From Hydractinia symbiolongicarpus (taxonomy: Eukaryota > Cnidaria > Hydrozoa > Anthoathecata > Hydractiniidae), in contig NC_079878.1 of NCBI RefSeq assembly GCF_029227915.1, positions 29,229,501 to 29,293,500 of the forward strand: DNA of 64,000 nt, given 5' to 3'. The notes beneath the pieces are model-generated. The model had not been told where the DNA came from. It saw only the letters and a program-made list of their open reading frames with translations, and ran no database searches. Of the stretch, positions 38,175 through 53,100 are shown one piece after another; within the stretch, counting starts at the first letter, position 1, and the number at the start of each line of letters is the position of its first letter. The position numbers and the translations under genes are program-made.

Positions 38175-39195
38175 TTTAAATTATTTTTTCACCACTAAAA
38201 CGCATGAGACTTGTAGTTTTCAAAAATGTTTTCATTTTTGATGAGACGCTGAATAAAAGATGTTTAATCGCCGGCAAACGAAAACCCGCGATTTCCCGTA
38301 AATCCCGTGCTTGGCCCGTATAGTCGAGTACATACAAAGAAAGTACCCTGTGAGTAAACTCATTTCCAGAACGATTTTTTAAATTATCTTTTCACCAATA
38401 AAAGTATGAGACTTGTAGTTTTCAAAAATGTTTTCATTTTTGATGAGACGCGGAATAAAAGAAGTTTAATCGCCGGCAAACGAAAACCCGCGATTTCCCG
38501 TAAATCCCGGACTCGGCCCGTATAGTCAAAAGTACACAAAGAAAATACTCAGAGAGTAAACTCATTTCCCGAACGATTTTTTAAATTATTTTTTCACCAC
38601 TAAAACGTATGAGACTTGTAGTTTTCAAAAATGTTTTCATTTTTGATGAGACGCTGAATAAAAGAAGTTTAATCGCCGGCAAACGAAAACCCGCGATTTC
38701 CCGTAAATCCCGGACTCGGCCCGTATTGTCAAAAGTATACAAAGAAAGTACCCTGCGAGTAAACTCATTTCCAGAACGATTTTTTAAATTATCTTTTCAC
38801 CACTAAATCGCACGAGACTTGTAGTTTTTAAAAATGTTTTTATTTTTGATGAGACGCTGAATAAAAGAAGTTTAATCGCCGGCAAACAAAAACCCACGAT
38901 TTCCCGTAAATCCCGTGCTTGGCCCGTATAGTCGAGTACATACAAAGAAAGTACCCTGTGAGTAATTTCATTTCCAGAACGATTTTTTAAATTATCTTTT
39001 CACCACTGAAACGCATGAGACTTGTAGTTTTTAAAAAATGTTTTCATTTTTGATGAGACGCGGAATAAAAGAAGTTTAATCGCCGGCAAACGAAAACCCG
39101 CAACTTCCCGTAAATCCCGGACTCGGCCCGTATAGTCAAAAGTATACAAATAAAGTACCCAGGGAGTAAACTCATTTCCCGAACGATTTTTTAAA
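38175..39195. repeat. 5-mer HOR, copy 2
   Basis: Head-to-tail second copy. It diverges at about 39195 (TTATCTTTTCACC and GCACGAG here). Confidence 0.82.
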
Positions 39196-39399
39196 TTATC
39201 TTTTCACCACTAAAACGCACGAGACTTGTAGTTTTAAAAAAATGTTTTTATTTTTGATGAGACGCTAAATAAAAGAAGTTTAATCGCCGGCAAACAAAAA
39301 CCCGCGATTTCCCGTAAATCCCGGACTCGGCCCGTATAGTCAAAAGTATACAAAGAAAGTACCCCGGAAGTAAACTCATTTCCAGAACGATTTTTTAAA

Positions 39400-40820
39400 T
39401 TATTTTTTCACCACTAAAACGCATGAGACTTGTAGTTTTCAAAAATGTTTTCATTTTTGATGAGACGCTGAATAAAAGATGTTTAATCGCCGGCAAACGA
39501 AAACCCGCGATTTCCCGTAAATCCCGTGCTTGGCCCGTATAGTCGAGTACATACAAAGAAAGTACCCTGTGAGTAAACTCATTTCCAGAACGATTTTTTA
39601 AATTATCTTTTCACCACTAAAACGTATGAGACTTGTAGTTTTCAAAAATGTTTTCATTTTTGATGAGACGCGGAATAAAAGAAGTTTAATCGCCGGCAAA
39701 CGAAAACCCGCGATTTCCCGTAAATCCCGGACTCGGCCCGTATAGTCAAAAGTACACAAAGAAATTACTCAGGGAGTAAACTCATTTCCCGAACGATTTT
39801 TTAAATTATTTTTTCACCACTAAAACGTATGAGACTTGTAGTTTTCAAAAATGTTTTCATTTTTGATGAGACGCTGAATAAAAGAAGTTTAATCGCCGGC
39901 AAACGAAAACCCGCGATTTCCCGTAAATCCCGGACTCGGCCCGTATTGTCAAAAGTATACAAAGAAAGTACCCTGCGAGTAAACTCATTTCCAGAACGAT
40001 TTTTTAAATTATCTTTTCACCACTAAAACGCACGAGACTTGTAGTTTTCAAAAATGTTTTCATTTTTGATGAGACGCTGAATAAAAGAAGTTTAATCGCC
40101 GGCAAACGAAAACCCGCGAATTCCCGTAAATCCAAAACTCGGCCCGTATAGTCAAAAGTATACAAAGAAAATACCCACGGAGTAAACTCATTTCCAGAAC
40201 GATTTTTTAAATTATCTTTTCACCACTAAAACACATGAGACTTGTAGTTTTCAAAATGTTTTCATTTTTGATGAGACGCTGAATAAAAGATGTTTAATCG
40301 CCGGCAAACGAAAACCCGCGATTTCCCGTTAATCCCGGACTCGGCCCGTATAGTCAAAAGTATACAAAGAAAGTACCCAGGGAGTAAACTCATTTCCCGA
40401 ACGATTTTTTAAATTATTTTTTCACCACTAAAACGCATGAGACTTGTAGTTTTCAAAAATTTTTCCATTTTTGATGAGACGCTGAATAAAAGATGTTTAA
40501 TCGCCGGCAAACGAAAACCCGCGATTTCCCGTAAATCCCGGACTCGGCCCGTATAGTTAAAAGTATACAAATAAAGTACCCAGGGAGTAAACTCATTTCC
40601 CCAACGATTTTTTAAATTATCTTTTCACCACTAAAACGCACGAGACTTGTAGTTTTTAAAAATGTTTTTATTTTTGATGAGACGCTGAATAAAAGAAGTT
40701 TAATCGCCGGCAAACAAAAACCCACGATTTCCCGTAAATCCCGTGCTTGGCCCGTATAGTCGAGTACATACAAAGAAAGTACCCTGTGAGTAATTTCATT
40801 TCCAGAACGATTTTTTAAAT
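39400..40820. repeat. 7-mer HOR (right domain), copy 1
   Basis: Offset 1420 bp (7 x 203 less one). Both copies hold GTATTGTCAAAAG, CCAAAACTCGG, TCAAAATG with ACACATGAG, ATTTTTCCATTTTT and GAGTAATTTC. Confidence 0.82.
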
Positions 40821-42300
40821 TATCTTTTCACCACTAAAACGCATGAGACTTGTAGTTTTCAAAAATGTTTTCATTTTTGATGAGACGCTGAATAAAAGAT
40901 GTTTAATCGCCGGCAAACGAAAACCCGCGATTTCCCGTAAATCCCGTGCTTGGCCCGTATAGTCGAGTACATACAAAGAAAGTACCCTGTGAGTAAACTC
41001 ATTTCCAGAACGATTTTTTAAATTATCTTTTCACCACTAAAACGTATGAGACTTGTAGTTTTCAAAAATGTTTTCATTTTTGATGAGACGCGGAATAAAA
41101 GAAGTTTAATCGCCGGCAAACGAAAACCCGCGATTTCCCGTAAATCCCGGACTCGGCCCGTATAGTGAAAAGTACACAAAGAAAATACTCAGGGAGTAAA
41201 CTCATTTCCCGAACGATTTTTTAAATTATTTTTTCACCACTAAAACGTATGAGACTTGTAGTTTTCAAAAATGTTTTCATTTTTGATGAGACGCTGAATA
41301 AAAGAAGTTTAATCGCCGGCAAACGAAAACCCGCGATTTCCCGTAAATCCCGGACTCGGCCCGTATTGTCAAAAGTATACAAAGAAAGTACCCTGCGAGT
41401 AAACTCATTTCCAGAACGATTTTTTAAATTATCTTTTCACCACTAAAACGCACGAGACTTGTAGTTTTCAAAAATGTTTTCATTTTTGATGAGACGCTGA
41501 ATAAAAGAAGTTTCATCGCCGGCAAACGAAAACCCGCGAAATTCCCGTAAATCCAAAACTCGGCCCGTATAGTCAAAAGTATACAAAGAAAATACCCACG
41601 GAGTAAACTCATTTCCAGAACGATTTTTTAAATTATCTTTTCACCACTAAAACACATGAGAATTGTAGTTTTCAAAATGTTTTCATTTTTGATGAGACGC
41701 TGAATAAAAGATGTTTAATCGCCGGCAAACGAAAACCCGCGATTTCCCGTTAATCCCGGACTCGGCCCGTATAGTCAAAAGTATACAAAGAAAGTACCCA
41801 GGGAGTAAACTCATTTCCCGAACGATTTTTTAAATTATTTTTTCACCACTAAGACGCATGAGACTTGTAGTTTTCAAAAATTTTTCCATTTTTGATGAGA
41901 CGCTGAATAAAAGATGTTTAATCGCCGGCAAACGAAAACCCGCGATTTCCCGTAAAGCCCGGACTCGGCCCGTATAGTCAAAAGTATACAAATAAAGTAC
42001 CCAGGGAGTAAACTCATTTCCCGAACGATTTTTTAAATTATCTTTTCACCACTAAAACGCACGAGACTTGTAGTTTTTAAAAATGTTTTTATTTTTGATG
42101 AGACGCTGAATAAAAGAAGTTTAATCGCCGGCAAACAAAAACCCACGATTTCCCGTAAATCCCGTGCTTGGCCCGTATAGTCGAGTACATACAAAGAAAG
42201 TACCCTGTGAGTAATTTCATTTCCAGAACGATTTTTTAAATTATCTTTTCACCACTAAAACGCATGAGACTTGTAGTTTTCAAAAATGTTTTCATTTTTG
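40821..42300. repeat. 7-mer HOR (right domain), copy 2
   Basis: Head-to-tail copy. It has its own changes: an extra A in GCGAAATTCCCG at about 41540, GTGAAAAGTAC at about 41166 and CACTAAGACG at about 41848. It overlaps the start of the 27-mer unit below, so the 7-mer event is the older one. Confidence 0.8.
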
Positions 42301-45300
42301 ATGAGACGCGGAATAAAAGAAGTTTAATCGCCGGCAAACGAAAACCCGCAACTTCCCGTAAATCCCGGACTCGGCCCGTATTGTCAAAAGTATACAAAGA
42401 AAGTACCCTGCGAGTAAACTCATTTCCAGAACGATTTTTTAAATTATCTTTTCACCACTAAAACGCACGAGACTTGTAGTTTTCAAAAATGTTTTCATTT
42501 TTGATGAGACGCTGAATAAAAGAAGTTTAATCGCCGGCAAACGAAAACCCGCTAATTCCCGTAAATCCAAAACTCGGCCCGTATAGTCAAAAGTATACAA
42601 AGAAAATACCCACGGAGTAAACTCATTTCCAGAACGATTTTTTAAATTATCATTTCACCACTAAAACACATGAGACTTGTAGTTTTCAAAATGTTTTCAT
42701 TTTTGATGAGACGCTGAATAAAAGATGTTTAATCGCCGGCAAACGAAAACCCGCGATTTCCCGTTAATCCCGGACTCGGCCCGTATAGTCAAAAGTATAC
42801 AAAGAAAGTACCCAGGGAGTAAACTCATTTCCCGAACGACTTTTTAAATTATTTTTTCACCACTAAAACGCATGAGACTTGTAGTTTTCAAAAATTTTTC
42901 CATTTTTGATGAGACGCTGAATAAAAGATGTTTAATCGCCGGCAAACGAAAACCCGCGATTTCCCGTAAATCCCGGCCTCGGCCCGTATAGTCAAAAGTA
43001 TACAAATAAAGTACCCAGGGAGTAAACTTATTTCCCGAACGATTTTTTAAATTACCTTTTCACCACTAAAACGCACGAGACTTGTAGTTTTTAAAAATGT
43101 TTTTATTTTTGATGAGACGCTGAATAAAAGAAGTTTAATCGCCGGCAAACAAAAACCCACGATTTCCCGTAAATCCCGTGCTTGGCCCGTATAGTCGAGT
43201 ACATACAAAGAAAGTACCCTGTGAGTAATTTCATTTCCAGAACGATTTTTTAAATTATCTTTTCACCACTAAAACGCATGAGACTTGTAGTTTTCAAAAA
43301 TGTTTTCATTTTTGATGAGACGCGGAATAAAAGAAGTTTAATCGCCGGCAAACGAAAACCCGCAACTTCCCGTAAATCCCGGACTCGGTCCGTATAGTCA
43401 AAAGTATACAAATAAAGTACCCAGTTAGTAAACTCATTTCCCGAACGATTTTTTAAATTATCTTTTCACCACTAAAGCGCACGAGACTTGTAGTTTTCAA
43501 AAATGTTTTTATTTTTGATGAGACGCTGAATAAAAGAAGTTTAATCGCCGGCAAACAAAAACCCGCAATTTCTCGTAAATCCCGGACTCGGCCCGTATAG
43601 TCAAAACTATACAAAGAAAGTACCCAGGAAGTATACTCATTTCCAGAACGATTTTTTAAATTATCTTTTCACCACTAAAACGTATGAGACTTGTAGTTTT
43701 CAAATATGTTTTCATTTTTGATGAGACGCTGAATAAAAGAAGTTTAATCGCCGGCAAACGAAAACCCGCGATTTCCCGTAAATCCCGGACTCGGCCCGTA
43801 TTGTCAAAAGTATACAAAGAAAGTACCCTGCGAGTAAACTCATTTCCAGAACGATTTTTTAAATTATCTTTTCACCACTAAAACGCACGAGACTTGTAGT
43901 TTTCAAAAATGTTTTCATTTTTGATGAGACGCTGAATATAAGAAGTTTAATCGCAGGCAAACGAAAACCAGCGAATTCCCGTAAATCCAAAACTCGGCCC
44001 GTATAGTCAAAAGTATACAAAGAAAATACCCACGGAGTAAACTCATTTCCAGAACGATTTTTTAAATTATCTTTTCACCACTAAAACACATGAGACTTGT
44101 AGTTTTCAAAATGTTTTCATTTTTGATGAGACGCTGAATAAAAGATGTTTAATCGCCGGCAAACGAAAACCCGCGATTTCGCGTTAATCCCGGACTCGGC
44201 CCGTATAGTCAAAAGTATACAAAGAAAGTACCCAGGGAGTAAACTCATTTCCCGAACGATTTTTTAAATTATTTTTTCACCACTAAAACGCATGAGACTT
44301 GTAGTTTTCAAAAATTTTTACATTTTTGATGAGACGCTGAATAGAAGATGTTTAATCGCCGGCAAACGAAAACCCGCGATTTCCCGTAAATCCCGGACTC
44401 GGCCCGTATAGTCAAAAGTATACAAATAAAGTACCCAGGGAGTAAACTCATTTCCCGAACGATTTTTTAAATTATTTTTTCACCACTTAAACGTATGAGA
44501 CTTGTAGTTTTCAAAAATGTTTTCATTTTTGATGAGACTCTGAATAAAAGAATTTAATCGCCGGCAAACGAAAACCCGCGATTTCCCGTAAATCCCGGAC
44601 TCGGCCCGTATAGTCAAAAGTATACAAAGAAAGTAACCTGCGAGTAAACTCATATGCAGAACGATTTTTTAAATTATCTTTTCACCACTAAAACGCATGA
44701 GACTTGTAGTTTTCAGGAATGTTTTCATTTTTGATGAGACGCTAAATAAAAGAAGTTTAATCGCCGGCAAACGAAAACCCGCGATTTCCCGTAAATCCCG
44801 GGCTTGGCCCGTATAGTCGAGTATATACAAAGAAAGTACCCTGTGAGTAAACTCATATGCAGAACGATTTTTTAAATTATCTTTTCACCACTAAAACGCA
44901 TGAAACTTGTAGTTTTCAAAAATGTTTTCATTTTTGATGAGACTCTGAATAAAAGAAGTTTAATCGCTGGCAAACGAAAACCCGCGAATTCCCGTAAATC
45001 CTGGACTCGGCCCGTATAGTCAAAAGTATACAAAGAAAATACCCAGGGAGTAAACACATTTCCAGAACGATTTTTTAAATTATTTTTTCACCACTAAAGC
45101 GCATGAGACTTGTAGTTTTCAGGAATGTTTTCATTTTTGATGAGACGTTTAATGAAAGAAGTTTAATCGCCGGCAAACGAAAACCCGCGATTTCCCGTAA
45201 ATGCCGTGCTTGGCCCGTATAGTCGAGTATATACAAAGAAAGTACCCTGTGAGTAAACTCATTTCCCGAACGATTTTTGAAATTATCTTTTCACCACTAA

Positions 45301-47160
45301 AACGCATGAGACTTGTAGTTTTCAAAAATGTTTTCATTTTTGATGAGACGCGGAAAAAAAGAAGTTTAATCGCCGGCAAACGAAAACCCGCGATTTCCCG
45401 TAAATCCCGGACTCGGCCCGTATAGTCAAAAGTATACAAAGAAAGTACCCAGGGAGTAAACTCATTTCCTGAACGATTTTTTAAATTATTTTTTCACCAC
45501 TAAAACGCATGAGACTTGTAGTTTTCAAAAATGTTTTCATTTTTGATGAGACGCTGAATAAAAGATGTTTAATCGCCGGCAAACGAAAACCCGCGATTTC
45601 CCGTAAATCCCGTGCTTGGCCCGTATAGTCGAGTACATACAAAGAAAGTACCCTGTGAGTAAACTCATTTCCAGAACGATTTTTTAAATTATCTTTTCAC
45701 CACTAAAACGTATGAGACTTGTAGTTTTCAAAAATGTTTTCATTTTTGATGAGACGCGGAATAAAAGAAGTTTAATCGCCGGCAAACGAAAACCCGCGAT
45801 TTCCCGTAAATCCCGGACTCGGCCCGTATAGTCAAAAGTACACAAAGAAAATACTCAGGGAGTAAACTCATTTCCCGAACGATTTTTTAAATTATTTTTT
45901 CACCACTAAAACGTATGAGACTTGTAGTTTTCAAAAATGTTTTCATTTTTGATGAGACGCGGAATAAAAGAAGTTTAATCGCCAGCAAACGAAAACCCGC
46001 GATTTCCCGTAAATCCCGGACTCGGCCCGTATAGTCAAAAGTATACAAAGAAAGTAACCTGCGAGTAAACTCATATGCAGAACGATTTTTTAAATTATCT
46101 TTTCACCACTAAAACGCATGAGACTTGTAGTTTTCAAAAATGTTTTCATTTTTGATGAGACTCTGAATAAAAGAAGTTTAATCGCCGGCAAACGAAAATC
46201 CGCGAATTCCCGTAAATCCTGGACTCGGCCCGTATAGTCAAAAGTATACAAAGAAAATACCCAGGGAGTAAACACATTTCCAGAACGATTTTTTAAATTA
46301 TTTTTTCACCACTAAAACGCATGAGACTTGTAGTTTTCAGGAATGTCTTCATTTTTGATGAGACGTTTAATGAAAGAAGTTTAATCGCCGGCAAACGAAA
46401 ACCCACGATTTCCCGTAAATGCCGTGCTTGGCCCGTATAGTCGAGTATATACAAAGAAAGTACCCTGTGAGTAAACTCATTTCCCGAACGATTTTTTAAA
46501 TTATCTTTTCACCACTAAAACGCACGAGCCTTGTAGTTTTCAAAAATGTTTTCATTTTTAATGAGACGCGGAATAAAAGAAGTTAATCGCCGGCAAACGA
46601 AAACCCGCGATTTCCCGTTAATCCCGGACTCGGCCCGTATAGCCAAAAGTATACAAAGAAAGTACCCAGGGAGTAAACTCATTTCCCGAACGATTTTTTA
46701 AATTATTTTTTCACCACTAAAACGCATGAGACTTGTAGTTTTCAGGAATGTTTTCATTTTTGATGAGACGCTAAATAAAAGAAGTTTAATCGCCGGCAAA
46801 CGAAAACCCGCGATTTCCCGTAAATCCCGGGCTTGGCCCGTATAGTCGAATGTATATAAAGAAAGTTCCCTGTGAGTAAACTCATTTCCCGAACGATTTT
46901 TTAAATTATTTTTTCACCACTAAAACGCATGAGACTTGTAGTTTTCAAAAATGTTTTAATTTTTGATGAGACGCTTAATAAAAGAAGTTTAATCGCCGGC
47001 AAACGAAAACCCGCGATTTCCTGTAAATGCGTGCTTGGCCCGTATAGTCGAGTATGTACAAAGAAAGTACCTTGTGAGTAAACTCATTTTCAGAACGATT
47101 TTTTAAATTATCTTTTCACCACTAAAACGCATGAGACTTGTAGTTTTCAAAAATGTTTTT
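41690..47160. repeat. Large HOR unit A, 27 monomers (5476 bp)
   Basis: Matches 47160-53240 throughout: offset 5476 bp up to 43606 and 6085 bp from 43607. Six substitutions were found over about 5.45 kb: 42840/48316, 44292/50377, 45458/51543, 45578/51663, 46347/52432 and 46867/52952. Shared rare markers include CACTAAGACG, TAAAGCCCGG, GGCCTCGGCC, CAGTTAGTAAAC, TTTCTCGTAAAT, CTCATATGCAG, GCGGAAAAAAAG, GTATAGCCAAAAG and TTCCTGTAAATGCG. The large size and near identity mean a recent event. Confidence 0.93.
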
Positions 47161-50100
47161 ATTTTTGATGAGACGCTGAATAAAAGATGTTTAATCGCCG
47201 GCAAACGAAAACCCGCGATTTCCCGTTAATCCCGGACTCGGCCCGTATAGTCAAAAGTATACAAAGAAAGTACCCAGGGAGTAAACTCATTTCCCGAACG
47301 ATTTTTTAAATTATTTTTTCACCACTAAGACGCATGAGACTTGTAGTTTTCAAAAATTTTTCCATTTTTGATGAGACGCTGAATAAAAGATGTTTAATCG
47401 CCGGCAAACGAAAACCCGCGATTTCCCGTAAAGCCCGGACTCGGCCCGTATAGTCAAAAGTATACAAATAAAGTACCCAGGGAGTAAACTCATTTCCCGA
47501 ACGATTTTTTAAATTATCTTTTCACCACTAAAACGCACGAGACTTGTAGTTTTTAAAAATGTTTTTATTTTTGATGAGACGCTGAATAAAAGAAGTTTAA
47601 TCGCCGGCAAACAAAAACCCACGATTTCCCGTAAATCCCGTGCTTGGCCCGTATAGTCGAGTACATACAAAGAAAGTACCCTGTGAGTAATTTCATTTCC
47701 AGAACGATTTTTTAAATTATCTTTTCACCACTAAAACGCATGAGACTTGTAGTTTTCAAAAATGTTTTCATTTTTGATGAGACGCGGAATAAAAGAAGTT
47801 TAATCGCCGGCAAACGAAAACCCGCAACTTCCCGTAAATCCCGGACTCGGCCCGTATTGTCAAAAGTATACAAAGAAAGTACCCTGCGAGTAAACTCATT
47901 TCCAGAACGATTTTTTAAATTATCTTTTCACCACTAAAACGCACGAGACTTGTAGTTTTCAAAAATGTTTTCATTTTTGATGAGACGCTGAATAAAAGAA
48001 GTTTAATCGCCGGCAAACGAAAACCCGCTAATTCCCGTAAATCCAAAACTCGGCCCGTATAGTCAAAAGTATACAAAGAAAATACCCACGGAGTAAACTC
48101 ATTTCCAGAACGATTTTTTAAATTATCATTTCACCACTAAAACACATGAGACTTGTAGTTTTCAAAATGTTTTCATTTTTGATGAGACGCTGAATAAAAG
48201 ATGTTTAATCGCCGGCAAACGAAAACCCGCGATTTCCCGTTAATCCCGGACTCGGCCCGTATAGTCAAAAGTATACAAAGAAAGTACCCAGGGAGTAAAC
48301 TCATTTCCCGAACGATTTTTTAAATTATTTTTTCACCACTAAAACGCATGAGACTTGTAGTTTTCAAAAATTTTTCCATTTTTGATGAGACGCTGAATAA
48401 AAGATGTTTAATCGCCGGCAAACGAAAACCCGCGATTTCCCGTAAATCCCGGCCTCGGCCCGTATAGTCAAAAGTATACAAATAAAGTACCCAGGGAGTA
48501 AACTTATTTCCCGAACGATTTTTTAAATTACCTTTTCACCACTAAAACGCACGAGACTTGTAGTTTTTAAAAATGTTTTTATTTTTGATGAGACGCTGAA
48601 TAAAAGAAGTTTAATCGCCGGCAAACAAAAACCCACGATTTCCCGTAAATCCCGTGCTTGGCCCGTATAGTCGAGTACATACAAAGAAAGTACCCTGTGA
48701 GTAATTTCATTTCCAGAACGATTTTTTAAATTATCTTTTCACCACTAAAACGCATGAGACTTGTAGTTTTCAAAAATGTTTTCATTTTTGATGAGACGCG
48801 GAATAAAAGAAGTTTAATCGCCGGCAAACGAAAACCCGCAACTTCCCGTAAATCCCGGACTCGGTCCGTATAGTCAAAAGTATACAAATAAAGTACCCAG
48901 TTAGTAAACTCATTTCCCGAACGATTTTTTAAATTATCTTTTCACCACTAAAGCGCACGAGACTTGTAGTTTTCAAAAATGTTTTTATTTTTGATGAGAC
49001 GCTGAATAAAAGAAGTTTAATCGCCGGCAAACAAAAACCCGCAATTTCTCGTAAATCCCGGACTCGGCCCGTATAGTCAAAAGTACACAAAGAAAATACT
49101 CAGGGAGTAAGCTCATTTCCCGAACGATTTTTTAAATTATTTTTTCACCACTAAAACGTATGAGACTTGTAGTTTTCAAAAATGTTTTCATTTTTGATGA
49201 GACGCTGAATAAAAGAAGTTTAATCGCCGGCAAACGAAAACCCGCGATTTCCCGTAAATCCCGGACTCGGCCCGTATAGTCAAAAGTATACAAAGAAAGT
49301 ACCCTGCGAGTAAACTCATTTCCAGAACGATTTTTTAAATTATCTTTTCAACACTAAAACGCACGAGACTTGTAGTTTTCAAAAATGTTTTCATTTTTGA
49401 TGAGACGCTGAATAAAAGAAGTTTAATCGCCGGCAAACGAAAACCCGCGATATCCCGTAAATCCCAAACTCGGCCCGTATAGTCAAAAGTATACAAAGAA
49501 AATACCCAGGGAGTAAACTCATTTCCAGAACGATTTTTTAAATTATCTTTTCACCACTAAAACGCATGAGACTTGTAGTTTTCAAAAATGTTTTCATTTT
49601 TGATGAGACGCTGAATAAAAGATGTTTAATCGCCGGCAAACGAAAACCCGCGATTTCCCGTAAATCCCGGACTCGGCCCGTATAGTCAAAACTATACAAA
49701 GAAAGTACCCAGGAAGTATACTCATTTCCAGAACGATTTTTTAAATTATCTTTTCACCACTAAAACGTATGAGACTTGTAGTTTTCAAATATGTTTTCAT
49801 TTTTGATGAGACGCTGAATAAAAGAAGTTTAATCGCCGGCAAACGAAAACCCGCGATTTCCCGTAAATCCCGGACTCGGCCCGTATTGTCAAAAGTATAC
49901 AAAGAAAGTACCCTGCGAGTAAACTCATTTCCAGAACGATTTTTTAAATTATCTTTTCACCACTAAAACGCACGAGACTTGTAGTTTTCAAAAATGTTTT
50001 CATTTTTGATGAGACGCTGAATATAAGAAGTTTAATCGCAGGCAAACGAAAACCAGCGAATTCCCGTAAATCCAAAACTCGGCCCGTATAGTCAAAAGTA

Positions 50101-53100
50101 TACAAAGAAAATACCCACGGAGTAAACTCATTTCCAGAACGATTTTTTAAATTATCTTTTCACCACTAAAACACATGAGACTTGTAGTTTTCAAAATGTT
50201 TTCATTTTTGATGAGACGCTGAATAAAAGATGTTTAATCGCCGGCAAACGAAAACCCGCGATTTCGCGTTAATCCCGGACTCGGCCCGTATAGTCAAAAG
50301 TATACAAAGAAAGTACCCAGGGAGTAAACTCATTTCCCGAACGATTTTTTAAATTATTTTTTCACCACTAAAACGCTTGAGACTTGTAGTTTTCAAAAAT
50401 TTTTACATTTTTGATGAGACGCTGAATAGAAGATGTTTAATCGCCGGCAAACGAAAACCCGCGATTTCCCGTAAATCCCGGACTCGGCCCGTATAGTCAA
50501 AAGTATACAAATAAAGTACCCAGGGAGTAAACTCATTTCCCGAACGATTTTTTAAATTATTTTTTCACCACTTAAACGTATGAGACTTGTAGTTTTCAAA
50601 AATGTTTTCATTTTTGATGAGACTCTGAATAAAAGAATTTAATCGCCGGCAAACGAAAACCCGCGATTTCCCGTAAATCCCGGACTCGGCCCGTATAGTC
50701 AAAAGTATACAAAGAAAGTAACCTGCGAGTAAACTCATATGCAGAACGATTTTTTAAATTATCTTTTCACCACTAAAACGCATGAGACTTGTAGTTTTCA
50801 GGAATGTTTTCATTTTTGATGAGACGCTAAATAAAAGAAGTTTAATCGCCGGCAAACGAAAACCCGCGATTTCCCGTAAATCCCGGGCTTGGCCCGTATA
50901 GTCGAGTATATACAAAGAAAGTACCCTGTGAGTAAACTCATATGCAGAACGATTTTTTAAATTATCTTTTCACCACTAAAACGCATGAAACTTGTAGTTT
51001 TCAAAAATGTTTTCATTTTTGATGAGACTCTGAATAAAAGAAGTTTAATCGCTGGCAAACGAAAACCCGCGAATTCCCGTAAATCCTGGACTCGGCCCGT
51101 ATAGTCAAAAGTATACAAAGAAAATACCCAGGGAGTAAACACATTTCCAGAACGATTTTTTAAATTATTTTTTCACCACTAAAGCGCATGAGACTTGTAG
51201 TTTTCAGGAATGTTTTCATTTTTGATGAGACGTTTAATGAAAGAAGTTTAATCGCCGGCAAACGAAAACCCGCGATTTCCCGTAAATGCCGTGCTTGGCC
51301 CGTATAGTCGAGTATATACAAAGAAAGTACCCTGTGAGTAAACTCATTTCCCGAACGATTTTTGAAATTATCTTTTCACCACTAAAACGCATGAGACTTG
51401 TAGTTTTCAAAAATGTTTTCATTTTTGATGAGACGCGGAAAAAAAGAAGTTTAATCGCCGGCAAACGAAAACCCGCGATTTCCCGTAAATCCCGGACTCG
51501 GCCCGTATAGTCAAAAGTATACAAAGAAAGTACCCAGGGAGTCAACTCATTTCCTGAACGATTTTTTAAATTATTTTTTCACCACTAAAACGCATGAGAC
51601 TTGTAGTTTTCAAAAATGTTTTCATTTTTGATGAGACGCTGAATAAAAGATGTTTAATCGCCCGCAAACGAAAACCCGCGATTTCCCGTAAATCCCGTGC
51701 TTGGCCCGTATAGTCGAGTACATACAAAGAAAGTACCCTGTGAGTAAACTCATTTCCAGAACGATTTTTTAAATTATCTTTTCACCACTAAAACGTATGA
51801 GACTTGTAGTTTTCAAAAATGTTTTCATTTTTGATGAGACGCGGAATAAAAGAAGTTTAATCGCCGGCAAACGAAAACCCGCGATTTCCCGTAAATCCCG
51901 GACTCGGCCCGTATAGTCAAAAGTACACAAAGAAAATACTCAGGGAGTAAACTCATTTCCCGAACGATTTTTTAAATTATTTTTTCACCACTAAAACGTA
52001 TGAGACTTGTAGTTTTCAAAAATGTTTTCATTTTTGATGAGACGCGGAATAAAAGAAGTTTAATCGCCAGCAAACGAAAACCCGCGATTTCCCGTAAATC
52101 CCGGACTCGGCCCGTATAGTCAAAAGTATACAAAGAAAGTAACCTGCGAGTAAACTCATATGCAGAACGATTTTTTAAATTATCTTTTCACCACTAAAAC
52201 GCATGAGACTTGTAGTTTTCAAAAATGTTTTCATTTTTGATGAGACTCTGAATAAAAGAAGTTTAATCGCCGGCAAACGAAAATCCGCGAATTCCCGTAA
52301 ATCCTGGACTCGGCCCGTATAGTCAAAAGTATACAAAGAAAATACCCAGGGAGTAAACACATTTCCAGAACGATTTTTTAAATTATTTTTTCACCACTAA
52401 AACGCATGAGACTTGTAGTTTTCAGGAATGTTTTCATTTTTGATGAGACGTTTAATGAAAGAAGTTTAATCGCCGGCAAACGAAAACCCACGATTTCCCG
52501 TAAATGCCGTGCTTGGCCCGTATAGTCGAGTATATACAAAGAAAGTACCCTGTGAGTAAACTCATTTCCCGAACGATTTTTTAAATTATCTTTTCACCAC
52601 TAAAACGCACGAGCCTTGTAGTTTTCAAAAATGTTTTCATTTTTAATGAGACGCGGAATAAAAGAAGTTAATCGCCGGCAAACGAAAACCCGCGATTTCC
52701 CGTTAATCCCGGACTCGGCCCGTATAGCCAAAAGTATACAAAGAAAGTACCCAGGGAGTAAACTCATTTCCCGAACGATTTTTTAAATTATTTTTTCACC
52801 ACTAAAACGCATGAGACTTGTAGTTTTCAGGAATGTTTTCATTTTTGATGAGACGCTAAATAAAAGAAGTTTAATCGCCGGCAAACGAAAACCCGCGATT
52901 TCCCGTAAATCCCGGGCTTGGCCCGTATAGTCGAATGTATATAAAGAAAGTACCCTGTGAGTAAACTCATTTCCCGAACGATTTTTTAAATTATTTTTTC
53001 ACCACTAAAACGCATGAGACTTGTAGTTTTCAAAAATGTTTTAATTTTTGATGAGACGCTTAATAAAAGAAGTTTAATCGCCGGCAAACGAAAACCCGCG

